This document shows, in pieces, positions 18,701-26,537 of a stretch of 64,000 nucleotides of DNA (position 1 is its first letter; each line of letters opens with the position of its first letter). Where the stretch lies: contig DCBP01000096.1 of NCBI GenBank assembly GCA_002314055.1, forward strand, positions 1 to 64,000, in the 5' to 3' direction. The position numbers and the translations under genes are program-made. The stretch is from Prevotella sp. UBA1104 (lineage in GTDB: Bacteria; Bacteroidota; Bacteroidia; Bacteroidales; Bacteroidaceae). A model generated the notes under the pieces. It was not told the origin of the DNA, searched no databases, and saw only the letters and a program-made list of their open reading frames with translations.

Positions 18701-19363
18701 AATATTAAGGTCCGTCAACCGCTACAGGCAATAATGATTCCTGCTATTGATGATGAACAAAAGAATCATATAGATGCAGTAAAGGAGCTGATAAAGAATG
18801 AAGTAAACGTTAAAGAACTTCGCTTTGTTGAAGGCTCTGGTGTTCTTGTGAAAAAGGTGAAGTGTAACTTCAGAACTATGGGCAAGAAGTTCGGAAAGCT
18901 CATGAAAGGTATTGCTGCAGCTATGGGAGCTTTGTCACAAGAGGAGATTTCAGCTCTTCAAACGAATGGCAAAATTAATGTTTGTGTTGACGGTCAGGGT
19001 GTAACCGTTGATGCAGCAGATGTGGAAATTATCAGTGAGGATATTCCTGGATGGCTTGTAAGCAACGAGGGCAATCTTACGGTAGCCCTTGAAGTGGAGC
19101 TCAATGATGAGTTGCGTAATGAAGGAATGGCACGTGAACTTATTAATAGAATCCAGAATATAAGAAAGGAATCTGGGCTTGAGATTACAGACCGCATTAT
19201 CGTTGAGGTAACACCTGTAGAGCAAGTTAAAGCAGCTCTTGATGGATATTCGGAATATATCAAAACTCAGGTGTTGGCTGATGGTGTTAAACTATCGGAT
19301 AATGATGGAGTCGAAACAGATGTCGATGGACTTAAGATCAATATTAAAGTAACTAAGGCCTGA
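15797..19363 (+). CDS. ileS: Isoleucine-tRNA ligase
   Basis: Charges tRNA-Ile in the cytosol. The 1188-residue class I synthetase carries the HIGH-like signature in PPSANGHPGIHH near 50-61, the CP1 editing domain in the middle (about 200-420, with the TTTPWTLASNTAL region), the KMSKH loop in KGNKMSKHVGN near 738, and an anticodon-binding domain. There is no obvious zinc-knuckle tail as in E. coli. The long form with an extended C-terminus resembles the eukaryote-like IleS2 group, which in some bacteria is mupirocin tolerant; that assignment is tentative. Confidence 0.97.
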   Translation: MAKKFAEHSGLDLTKVNNEILEMWNKNDVFHKSIDEREGCPQFVFFEGPPSANGHPGIHHVLARSIKDTFNRYKTMKGMQVHRKAGWDTHGLPVELGVEKELGITKADIDNKESDKYISVEDYNRKCRENVMKFTAEWRKLTEEMGYFVDLDHPYITYDNKYIETLWWLLKQLYGKDLLYKGYTIQPYSPGAGTGLSSHELNQPGCYRDVKDTTCTALFEISEPKEEWTKWGKPCFMAWTTTPWTLASNTALCVGPSIKYLAIETYNPYTDEKLTVIIAEPLVNSYFKPEGKDAPMEDYKHGDKVVPYRVVGEYTGRELEGIHYKQLMPWVKPTAKVDKNSPAFVTEYANAHSDKVFESENGKDKFVEMEDNAFRVILGDYVTTEDGTGIVHIAPTFGADDAKVAKDAHIPSLFLINKRGETRPMVDLQGKYYLIEELDDNFVKDCVDVEAYGHHAGDYVKNAYAPEFNKDGKYDEKAAAKAEDLNIVICMEMKQNGTVFKIEKHVHNYPHCWRTDKPILYYPLDSWFIRSTAKKDRMVELNKTINWQPESTGSGRFGNWLENLNDWNLSRSRYWGTPLPIWRNEDGEEICIGSLQELYDEIEKSVSSGVMASNPMKDKGFVPGDYSKENYDKIDLHRPYVDNIVLVSKTGKPMKRETDLIDVWFDSGSMPYAQIHYPFENKEMIDDRLAFPADFINEGVDQTRGWFFTLHAIATMVFDSVAFKNVISSGLVLDAKGNKMSKHVGNVVNPFEMIDKYGADAVRFYMMTNSEPWDNLKFDANGVDEVRRKFFGTLYNTYSFFSLYANVDGFDYSQADVPLAERPEIDRWILSVLHTLIKGVDRELQNYDPTRAGRLIDAFVNDDLSNWYVRLNRKRFWGKEMSKDKLSAYQTLYTCLETVAKLVAPFAPFYADQLYLDLTNATGRGEECSVHLAKFPVADESFIDSDLETRMGMAQKITSMVLALRRKVNIKVRQPLQAIMIPAIDDEQKNHIDAVKELIKNEVNVKELRFVEGSGVLVKKVKCNFRTMGKKFGKLMKGIAAAMGALSQEEISALQTNGKINVCVDGQGVTVDAADVEIISEDIPGWLVSNEGNLTVALEVELNDELRNEGMARELINRIQNIRKESGLEITDRIIVEVTPVEQVKAALDGYSEYIKTQVLADGVKLSDNDGVETDVDGLKINIKVTKA

Positions 19364-19372
19364 AAAAATATG

Positions 19373-19403
19373 GAGATGGCGTGCTTTTAAGGCTCGCCAT
19401 CTC
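19373..19403 (+). terminator. Stem-loop after ileS
   Basis: GAGATGGCG at 19373-19381 pairs with CGCCATCTC at 19395-19403. It lies 10 nt past the ileS stop. The following sequence is AT-rich but not a clean T run, so termination may be partial and allow read-through into the TraR/DksA gene. Confidence 0.6.
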
Positions 19404-19438
19404 TAATTAATATTTAGGCTTAAAAAAATCTAACTATT

Positions 19439-19822
19439 ATGGCAACAGAGAAAACACGTTACAGCGATGAAGAACTGGAAGAGTTCCGTGAGATTATAAA
19501 TGAGAAACTTGAGCTTGCTCGTCGCGACTATAGTCAAATGATGCGTTCTTTGATGAATGTTGATGGTAATGATGTTGATGATACATCACCAACGTATAAA
19601 ATTCTTGAAGAGGGTAGTGCTACGCAGTCGAAAGAAGAGATGATGCAGTTGGCTAGTCGCCAGCAGAAGTTTATTCAAGGATTGGAGGCCGCTCTTGTGC
19701 GTATTGAGAATAAAACGTATGGCATTGACCGTATTACCGGGGAATTGATTCCTAAAGAACGTCTCCGTATTGTTCCTCATGCAACATTGAGTGTAGCATC
19801 TAAGAATGCAAGAAAGAAATAA
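19439..19822 (+). CDS. TraR/DksA-family protein without zinc cysteines
   Basis: The 127-residue protein has the DksA/TraR layout: an N-terminal coiled coil (about 10-95) and a C-terminal zinc-finger-like fold. The normal finger sequence would be YGxCxxTGxxIPxxRL, but here it reads TYGIDRITGELIPKERL and the protein has no cysteine at all. DksA-like proteins enter the secondary channel of RNA polymerase and modulate initiation with ppGpp; loss of the metal site is known in some relatives. It lies between ileS and lspA, an order seen widely in Bacteroidota. Confidence 0.88.
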   Translation: MATEKTRYSDEELEEFREIINEKLELARRDYSQMMRSLMNVDGNDVDDTSPTYKILEEGSATQSKEEMMQLASRQQKFIQGLEAALVRIENKTYGIDRITGELIPKERLRIVPHATLSVASKNARKK

Positions 19823-19826
19823 GATA

Positions 19827-20543
19827 ATGAATCTGAAAAATCTTAGTAGAAAGAAAGGGCTAATTGCCTGTACCACGATTTTTATAGCTATTGTTGTAGA
19901 CCAGATAATAAAAGTTTGGGTAAAAACAACTATGCCTCTTGGCGGACAGATACATATTGCCGACTGGTTTTATATAAAATTTATCGAGAACAATGGAATG
20001 GCATACGGGATGACTTTTATAAACAAGCCTGTGTTAAGTCTTTTCCGTATGGTCTTGATTGCTTTATTGGGATGGTATATAGTGAAACAGGTTAAGAGTA
20101 AGGCACGTACGTTTTATGTCTTAGTATTGAGTCTTGTTTTTGCCGGAGCAGTTGGAAACCTTATAGACTGTATGTTTTATGGTTTGGTCTTCAGTGGTTC
20201 GTCACCTTTCTATGTATCGTATTTTGTGCCTTTCGGAGACGGGTATTCTACTTTCCTGACTGGCAGAGTTGTAGATATGTTCTATTTTCCGCTGATAGTA
20301 ACTACTTGGCCAAGTTGGGTGCCGGTATGGGGCGGAGAGGAATTTGTTTTTTTCAGTCCGATATTTAATTTCGCTGATGCCTGTATCAGTGTTGGCTTTG
20401 TTTTGCTCATATTGTTTTGTAGAACGGAGTTATCGCAGTTGTCTTTTGAAGGTAAAAGAAAGCATGATAATTTTTCCGCGAAAGAAAGAAAAGTACATGA
20501 TGGCGATATATCCGATGTAAGCGAAAAACTTGCGGATAAATGA
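19827..20543 (+). CDS. lspA: Lipoprotein signal peptidase II
   Basis: An inner-membrane aspartyl protease that removes signal peptides from prolipoproteins. Four membrane helices are visible. The catalytic Asp pair lies in GAVGNLIDCMFYG and in the later FNFADACISVG, with the conserved ENNGMAYG loop near residue 55. At 238 residues it is longer than enterobacterial LspA because of an insertion between helices three and four and a charged tail, as in other Bacteroidota. The start at 19827 follows the TraR/DksA stop by four bases, so the genes are coupled. Confidence 0.94.
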   Translation: MNLKNLSRKKGLIACTTIFIAIVVDQIIKVWVKTTMPLGGQIHIADWFYIKFIENNGMAYGMTFINKPVLSLFRMVLIALLGWYIVKQVKSKARTFYVLVLSLVFAGAVGNLIDCMFYGLVFSGSSPFYVSYFVPFGDGYSTFLTGRVVDMFYFPLIVTTWPSWVPVWGGEEFVFFSPIFNFADACISVGFVLLILFCRTELSQLSFEGKRKHDNFSAKERKVHDGDISDVSEKLADK

Positions 20544-20618
20544 TATAATCAGTATGGCGAGACTAAAGATAAACTTAGTCTGCGCCATATTTTGCATAAT
20601 TAATAAGATGAAAATCTG

Positions 20619-21581
20619 ATGGAAAACAAAATGAAGAAATATTTTTCTGTAGCTTTCTTTATGTTTGCATGTGTCGCTTTATTTTTATCGTGCAAGCCAC
20701 AAGTGCCAGGTAAATATATTCAGCCTGGTGATATGGAGGATATTCTTTTCGATTATCATATTGCTATGGGGATGATATCCGAGAATGATACGAATGATTT
20801 CCAAAAGCGTATGTATGAGGCTTCGGTGTTGAAGAAGCATGGTGTTACGGAGGCAGAATTTGACTCTTCTCTAGTTTATTATACTCGTCATGCAGACAGA
20901 TTCCAAACAATATACGAGAATCTTTCGAAGCGACTTTCCGATGAGGCCGTCTCTTTAGGAGCTGCAGCTTCTGATGTTAGTAATTTTGGGGAGAATGCTA
21001 CTTCTGGTGATACGGCAAATGTATGGCGTGAGGCTTCATCATATGTACTTGCCACGGTTGAGCCAAATAATGTGGAGAGTTTTCATATTGTAGCAGATTC
21101 TGCCTATCATAAGGGAGACCGTATTATACTCTCGTTTGACACTCAGTTTATCTTTCAAGACGGCTACAAGGATGGAGTCGCCATGTTGGCTGTAAAGTTG
21201 TCCAACGACAGTATAGTTACTCGTGTGCTGCATATTTCAGAGTCTACACATTACGATATATCCATTAGTGATGATGAGAATTTTGGTATTAAAGAGATAC
21301 GCGGATTTATAAGCTTGCAGAATCAGGAAAATTCATCTCAGTCAACCTTAAAACTTATGTTTGTTTCTAACATCCGTCTTATACGGTGCCATATTGGTAA
21401 GGATAAGACTTCGGAGAGCGTTGGTACTGCATTTGAAAATACAAATTCTGCCGATAGCACGGCTTCTTCTTCTGATGAAACAAATGGAGGCTTGCCTTCA
21501 GTAAGTCCGTCAAATCAAGTTGCTCCAGCTGACGAAAAGTTCATGTCTGTTCCACAGAGAAGAGTGGGGAGTTTAAATTGA
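20619..21581 (+). CDS. DUF4296 lipoprotein
   Basis: A 320-residue lipoprotein with a signal ending in LFLSCKPQVPGKYI (Cys near 26); a second ATG at 20631 is an equally possible start. The DUF4296 domain covers about 30-120 (IQPGDMEDILFDYHIAMGM, KHGVTEAEFDSSLVYYTRHADRF). The rest includes an acidic Ser/Thr-rich tail. Function is unknown. The gene regularly follows lspA in Bacteroidota, which suggests a role in lipoprotein biology, but that is context only. Confidence 0.85.
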   Translation: MENKMKKYFSVAFFMFACVALFLSCKPQVPGKYIQPGDMEDILFDYHIAMGMISENDTNDFQKRMYEASVLKKHGVTEAEFDSSLVYYTRHADRFQTIYENLSKRLSDEAVSLGAAASDVSNFGENATSGDTANVWREASSYVLATVEPNNVESFHIVADSAYHKGDRIILSFDTQFIFQDGYKDGVAMLAVKLSNDSIVTRVLHISESTHYDISISDDENFGIKEIRGFISLQNQENSSQSTLKLMFVSNIRLIRCHIGKDKTSESVGTAFENTNSADSTASSSDETNGGLPSVSPSNQVAPADEKFMSVPQRRVGSLN

Positions 21582-21616
21582 CATAAGTGTCTGTTAGATT
21601 AACGCTATTTATTCTT

Positions 21617-21817
21617 ATGAGTAGAGATTATGAAAGAAAATACGCTTCCAGTAGAGTTGTGCTTGATGGTAAATTTTTGGGAGCTTATGTTGTAGAGGTT
21701 TATAAAGATAAAGTTGTAAATTATTATCCGCTTACAGAAGAACTTCCTTTTGTAGAATATATTGAAGAGGGAATAAATTTGAAAACAAATGTGGATGGTT
21801 GTTTGATAATGCGATAA
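21617..21817 (+). CDS. Small conserved-looking protein
   Basis: A 66-residue protein starting MSRDYERKYASSRVVLDGKF with no signal or membrane helix. It looks like a short all-beta fold (GKFLGAYVVEVYKDKVVNYYPL). I selected the ATG at 21617; ten upstream codons are readable but unlikely. It is the last gene before the terminator at 21821 and so probably belongs to the lspA transcript. I do not recognise a function. Confidence 0.65.
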   Translation: MSRDYERKYASSRVVLDGKFLGAYVVEVYKDKVVNYYPLTEELPFVEYIEEGINLKTNVDGCLIMR

Positions 21818-21820
21818 ATA

Positions 21821-21849
21821 AAAAGGCTCGACAATTGTTCGAGCCTTTT
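21821..21849. terminator. Bidirectional terminator between the lspA unit and rho
   Basis: An 11-bp perfect stem (21821-21831 with 21839-21849), A-rich before and T-rich after, separates convergent genes. Confidence 0.9.
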
Positions 21850-21879
21850 ATATTTATAATCTTAATGTATAATCCTTTA

Positions 21880-23886
21880 TTATGAATTCATAGTCATTAA
21901 GAATTCATCATTATCGCGTGTTCTCTTCATGTTTGCGTCTATAGTGTTCATTGCTTCTATAGGATTCATGTCGGCAATGTATTTGCGTAGAATCCACATA
22001 CGGTCGAGAGTTGTCTTGTCTTGCAGTAAATCGTCGCGACGAGTGCTTGAAGCAACGAGATTAACAGCAGGGAATATACGTTTGTTGCTTAAGCTGCGAT
22101 CAAGCTGCAACTCCATATTTCCAGTACCCTTAAACTCTTCAAAGATAACCTCATCCATTTTGCTGCCAGTATCTATAAGAGCAGTAGCTATGATAGTAAG
22201 CGAACCTCCTCCTTCAATGTTTCTTGCTGCTCCGAAGAAGCGCTTAGGCTTTTGCAGAGCGTTGGCGTCAACACCACCGGTTAAGACTTTTCCACTGGCT
22301 GGCGATACGGTATTGTATGCTCGTGCGAGACGTGTTATGGAATCCAGGAAGATAACGACATCATGTCCGCATTCTACCATTCTCTTAGCCTTCTCGAGCA
22401 CTATGCCTGCAATTTTCACGTGTCTTTCAGCTGGCTCGTCGAAAGTAGAAGCGATGACTTCCGCGTTAACCGTACGAGCCATATCCGTAACTTCTTCCGG
22501 TCGCTCGTCGATAAGTAGCATCATGAGGTAAGCCTCTGGGTGGTTAGCTGCAATAGCGTTTGCAATATCCTTCATGAGTATAGTTTTACCCGTTTTTGGC
22601 TGTGCTACGATAAGAGCACGCTGTCCCTTTCCAATAGGAGAGAAGAGGTCAACGATTCTTGTGCTTAGATTGGTTGTCGCTTTGTCTCCACAGAGCGAGA
22701 ATTTCTCGTCAGGGAACAATGGCGTAAGATGTTCAAATGGAATTCTGTCTCTCACTTCGTTAGGTTCCCTGCCGTTAATCTTGTCGATTGATGTGAGAGG
22801 GAAATATTTTTCTCCGTCGTGAGGTGGGCGTACGTGACATTCTATAACATCTCCTGTTTTCAGACCGAAATTCTTTACCTGAGCGTTAGATACGTACACA
22901 TCGTCTGGCGATGACAGATAGTTATAGTCGCTTGAGCGAAGGAAACCATATCCGTCGGGCATAATTTCCAATACTCCGTTTGCTGTTATTATATTGTCGA
23001 AATTATATGCCGTAGTTTCGTTTTGCAATTCATTGTCGTAATTGTCAATGTCGTTTTGTATCGGAGTAGTGGGATTGTCAAACATGTCATAGTTTGGCAC
23101 TACTGCTTGGTCTTCGATAGGCAAGTCGACAATTGGTATAAAGTCTGTTCCATCTCCAGGGTCTCCTTGCCAAATTCTGTCATTGGCTTCAGCTTTCTTT
23201 TCTTCAGCCTTTTCGTTGTGTTCGTTTACTTTTGCTTGCAGTTGTGCTATAAGGTCAGCTTGCAGTTCGTTGTTTGTATTTTCATTCCCTTCGAATTTTT
23301 CTTCGGGTGTTGTTCCTATCTGTTGAACTGTTGCTACTTCTTCTTCTGGCGTATTTTGGATTTGGGGAGTTGTAGAAGTTGGGATTTCGCTTGTTTCATT
23401 GTTGTTCTGAACTTCAGGCTGCTTGTCTTTAATTCCATTTATTTCTGCTGCGGTTTCAGCTGCGGCAGCCGCCTCAGCAGCTGCTTGTTCTGCCAGCTTG
23501 AGGGCTTTTGGTTTCCTTCCGCGTCTTTTAGGTGCTGGTGCCTCCTCTACTGGTGTTACGGTTTTGTCTTCCACTTTAGTTTCATCAGTATCGTTGAAGA
23601 GTGGAAGTTGTTCGTTTGTTGCCGTTTTGCTCTTTTTTAGGTCGAAGTTTTCTCCGGCATTTCCTTTTACGGTATAAACTTTATCCGTGTCTTTCTTGGC
23701 AATCCTTACTCTTTTCCTTTTTGTTCCAAGCGGATTTTTGTTACCTTCCACTTCGGCTTGTTTGTCGAGAATGGAGTATACGATATCCTCTTGCGAGTCG
23801 TTAGCGTTTAGCTGAGCTCCAAGATTTTGTGCAATATCTTCCAATTCGGAGATATTTTTAGATAGTAATTCGTCTTTGCTATACAT
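21880..23886 (-). CDS. rho: Transcription termination factor Rho
   Basis: A hexameric RNA helicase that ends transcription. I used the ATG at 23886 ([20 protein letters not shown]); the longer reading adds 18 unlikely residues. A Rho-N domain (1-45) is followed by a roughly 230-residue acidic, low-complexity insert with a poly-Ala run, typical of Bacteroidota Rho. The RNA-binding cold-shock-like domain is near 300-380 ([20 protein letters not shown]) and the ATPase core has Walker A QPKTGKT and Walker [18 protein letters not shown] -7 box lies about 77 nt upstream. Confidence 0.97.
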   Translation of the reverse strand: MYSKDELLSKNISELEDIAQNLGAQLNANDSQEDIVYSILDKQAEVEGNKNPLGTKRKRVRIAKKDTDKVYTVKGNAGENFDLKKSKTATNEQLPLFNDTDETKVEDKTVTPVEEAPAPKRRGRKPKALKLAEQAAAEAAAAAETAAEINGIKDKQPEVQNNNETSEIPTSTTPQIQNTPEEEVATVQQIGTTPEEKFEGNENTNNELQADLIAQLQAKVNEHNEKAEEKKAEANDRIWQGDPGDGTDFIPIVDLPIEDQAVVPNYDMFDNPTTPIQNDIDNYDNELQNETTAYNFDNIITANGVLEIMPDGYGFLRSSDYNYLSSPDDVYVSNAQVKNFGLKTGDVIECHVRPPHDGEKYFPLTSIDKINGREPNEVRDRIPFEHLTPLFPDEKFSLCGDKATTNLSTRIVDLFSPIGKGQRALIVAQPKTGKTILMKDIANAIAANHPEAYLMMLLIDERPEEVTDMARTVNAEVIASTFDEPAERHVKIAGIVLEKAKRMVECGHDVVIFLDSITRLARAYNTVSPASGKVLTGGVDANALQKPKRFFGAARNIEGGGSLTIIATALIDTGSKMDEVIFEEFKGTGNMELQLDRSLSNKRIFPAVNLVASSTRRDDLLQDKTTLDRMWILRKYIADMNPIEAMNTIDANMKRTRDNDEFLMTMNS

Positions 23887-23962
23887 TATCTTAGTATATA
23901 AGAAATTTATTCTGATTGAATGTTTCCGACGTGGAAACATGGGAATTGTGTTTAAAACGATG

Positions 23963-23970
23963 CAAATTTA
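23963..23970 (-). promoter_or_regulatory. -7 box for rho
   Basis: The minus strand reads TAAATTTG 77 nt before the rho start. The leader of about 72 nt may allow autoregulation, which is known for rho in other bacteria, but no attenuator is evident. Confidence 0.5.
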
Positions 23971-23985
23971 TGAAATAACTTTGAA

Positions 23986-24021
23986 AAAAGCGAAACATTA
24001 GTGGTATAAAGTTTCGCTTTT
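23986..24021 (-). terminator. Terminator of the Sua5-ClC-EngB-ABC-F operon
   Basis: An 11-bp perfect stem (23986-23996 with 24011-24021) is followed on the minus strand by a T run. It lies 64 nt past the ABC-F stop and 16 nt before the rho -7 box, insulating the two units. Confidence 0.85.
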
Positions 24022-24084
24022 AACTTATTTTATAATGTTACTTTAATCTATTTGCATCTCTGTCTTCTTTTAGGATATAATAGT

Positions 24085-25857
24085 CTATGCTTCTATTTCA
24101 GATAGTTCCATCCATTCCATTGTCTTTTCGTCTATTATTTCCTTGAGTTCTGCAAAGCGTTTACTCTTTTCCGTAAGCTGTTTGATGTCAAGTTTACCGC
24201 TACACAGTTCTGCCTCTATTTGCTTTTGTTCTGTTTCCAAGTTAGCAATATCCTTTTCTAATTGTTCGAAGCGCGTTTTTTCTTTATATGTCATTTTGCG
24301 CTTTTCCGATTTGGGCTTTTCCCTTTGTTTGTTTTCCTTTTTCTCCTCCTTTTTTGCTGCAGGCTGCAAGCTTTTCCATTCCCTGTATTGTGTATAGTTC
24401 CCAGGGAAATCCTGGATTTCTCCATTCCCTTTGAATACGAGAAGATGGTCAACGATTTTGTCGATAAAATATCTGTCGTGGCTTACTACGATAACGCATC
24501 CTGCGAAATCAGCGAGATATTCCTCGAGTACTTGCAGAGTCTGAATGTCAAGGTCGTTAGTCGGTTCATCGAGTACCAGAAAGTTTGGATTCTTCATCAG
24601 TACTGTGCAGAGATACAGTTTGCGTTTTTCTCCTCCGCTCAGTTTATACACGTAGTTGTGTTGTTGTTCTGGCGAAAAGAGGAAGTATTGTAAAAATTGT
24701 GATGCAGAGAGATGTTTTCCGCCTCCCATGTCGATATATTCCGCAATGTCGGTAATTACGTCGATAACCTTTTGCTGTTCATTGAATTTTAGTCCTTCTT
24801 GCGAGAAATATCCAAATTTCACAGTTTCTCCTATGTCGAATTTGCCGCTATCGGGTAGAACCTTTCCAAGGAGTAAGTTGATGAAAGTAGACTTTCCAGC
24901 TCCGTTGTCTCCCACGATACCCATTTTCTCGTATCTTGCGAAGTTGTAGTAGAAGTCCTTCAGTATAATTTTGTCTCCCCAAGCCTTCGATACGTATTGA
25001 CATTCGAATATTTTGCTTCCTATATATACGTTTCTTGATTTTAGTCTTAGTTGTCTGTCTTCTATTTTCTGTTTTGCAATCTTTTCCAGTTCATAGAAGG
25101 CGTCTTCTCTGTATCTTGCTTTATGTCCTCTTGCCTGAGGCATACGTCTCATCCATTCAAGTTCCGTTCGGTAGAGGTTGTTTGCCCTTTGTACCTCGGC
25201 TCTCATATTGTCGAGTCGTTCTTGTCTCTTTTCGAGATAGTAGCTGTAGTTGCCCTTATACTTATATATTTTTCTGTTGTCAAGTTCCAGTATTACTGAG
25301 CACACTCTATCGAGGAAGAACCTGTCGTGTGTGACCATGAGTAATGTTTTGTTTCCCCTACCGATGAACCCCTCCAGCCATTCAATCATGTCAATGTCAA
25401 GGTGGTTAGTCGGTTCGTCAAGGATGAGAAAATCAGGTTCGTTGATAAGTATATTAGCCAAAGCCACTCGTTTCTGCTGCCCTCCGCTCAGTTGTCCCAT
25501 TGGCTGGTTAAGGTCAGTTATTCTCAGTTGAGTCAGAATTTGTTTAGCCTTGAGAATCTTTTCCTCCTGTCCGTTATGGTTGAAGCATGCGTCGAGCACA
25601 CTTTCCTCAGGATCAAATTTTGGTGTCTGTTCCAAGTATCCGGTTTTAATGCCGTTGGCATAAACAACCTCTCCGGTATCATAGTCCTCTTTACCAGTTA
25701 GAATAGACAACAGAGTAGACTTTCCGGTTCCATTTTTTGCGATAAGAGCAACTTTTTGTCCTTCAGCCACGCTAAACGATATATTTTCGAATAGAGTTTC
25801 CGCTCCGAATGATTTTGTTAGATTCTGTACGTCAAGAAAAGGTTTTACGTTTGCCAT
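24085..25857 (-). CDS. ABC-F ATPase (Uup-like)
   Basis: Two ABC ATPase domains on one 590-residue chain with no membrane segment. Walker A motifs are GTGKST-like (AKNGTGKSTLL near 37) and GDNGAGKSTF near 320; signatures are LSGGQQKRVALA and LSGGEKRKLYL. The inter-domain linker is long and basic, and a Lys/Glu coiled coil ends the protein (about 500-590), as in Uup. It acts on ribosomes or on DNA intermediates rather than in transport. It starts three bases after engB, so translation is probably coupled. Confidence 0.9.
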   Translation of the reverse strand: MANVKPFLDVQNLTKSFGAETLFENISFSVAEGQKVALIAKNGTGKSTLLSILTGKEDYDTGEVVYANGIKTGYLEQTPKFDPEESVLDACFNHNGQEEKILKAKQILTQLRITDLNQPMGQLSGGQQKRVALANILINEPDFLILDEPTNHLDIDMIEWLEGFIGRGNKTLLMVTHDRFFLDRVCSVILELDNRKIYKYKGNYSYYLEKRQERLDNMRAEVQRANNLYRTELEWMRRMPQARGHKARYREDAFYELEKIAKQKIEDRQLRLKSRNVYIGSKIFECQYVSKAWGDKIILKDFYYNFARYEKMGIVGDNGAGKSTFINLLLGKVLPDSGKFDIGETVKFGYFSQEGLKFNEQQKVIDVITDIAEYIDMGGGKHLSASQFLQYFLFSPEQQHNYVYKLSGGEKRKLYLCTVLMKNPNFLVLDEPTNDLDIQTLQVLEEYLADFAGCVIVVSHDRYFIDKIVDHLLVFKGNGEIQDFPGNYTQYREWKSLQPAAKKEEKKENKQREKPKSEKRKMTYKEKTRFEQLEKDIANLETEQKQIEAELCSGKLDIKQLTEKSKRFAELKEIIDEKTMEWMELSEIEA

Positions 25858-25860
25858 ACC

Positions 25861-26463
25861 TTAGATATTTCCCTCGTTAATGTCTTCAATATATTTCAGC
25901 AACTCCTCCCGTCCTTCTTTCTTCTCACTACTGGTTACGAAATATGGAGGAAGTTCCTCCCATTGTTCTTTTAGGGTTTCCATATACGCCTTTGCAGCCT
26001 TAAGTGCCTTCTGGGAGTTTCCTATTTTGTCAGCCTTTGTAAAGACGATAGAGAATGGAATTCCGCTTTCCCCAAGCCATGTGATGAATTCCGTGTCAAT
26101 TTTCTGCGGTTCGTGCCTTATGTCGATTAGTACAAAGAGATTCACGAGTTGTTCCCTCTGTAGAATATACGACGAAATCATCTGTTCCAGCTTTTTCTGT
26201 ACCACTTTAGAACGTTTGGCGTATCCGTATCCTGGAAGGTCTACAAGATACCATTCGTTGTTTATTATAAAGTGGTTTATAAGCAGAGTCTTTCCCGGTG
26301 TTGCCGAGGTTTTCGCCAATCCCTTGTGGTTGCAAATCATGTTTATGAGACTTGATTTTCCCACGTTGCTTCGTCCGATAAATGCAAACTCTGGTTTGTC
26401 GTCGTTAGGACATTGTGATAGAGTTGCGCTACTTATAGTAAATTCAGATTTTTTTATTTCCAT
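25861..26463 (-). CDS. engB: Ribosome biogenesis GTP-binding protein YsxC/EngB
   Basis: A small GTPase needed for 50S subunit assembly. The 200-residue protein has G1 GRSNVGKSS near 30-38, the switch region [10 protein letters not shown] near 51-60, G3 DLPGYG near 75-80, G4 TKAD near 142 and G5 SS. Length and motif order are those of the family. It sits third in a four-gene operon. Confidence 0.96.
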   Translation of the reverse strand: MEIKKSEFTISSATLSQCPNDDKPEFAFIGRSNVGKSSLINMICNHKGLAKTSATPGKTLLINHFIINNEWYLVDLPGYGYAKRSKVVQKKLEQMISSYILQREQLVNLFVLIDIRHEPQKIDTEFITWLGESGIPFSIVFTKADKIGNSQKALKAAKAYMETLKEQWEELPPYFVTSSEKKEGREELLKYIEDINEGNI

Positions 26464-26537
26464 AATTATAAAATGTCAAGCCCCAGCCCCTTTCTTGCTG
26501 TTTGTGGGCAGTTAGAATTCAGATGTAGAGTTTTTCA

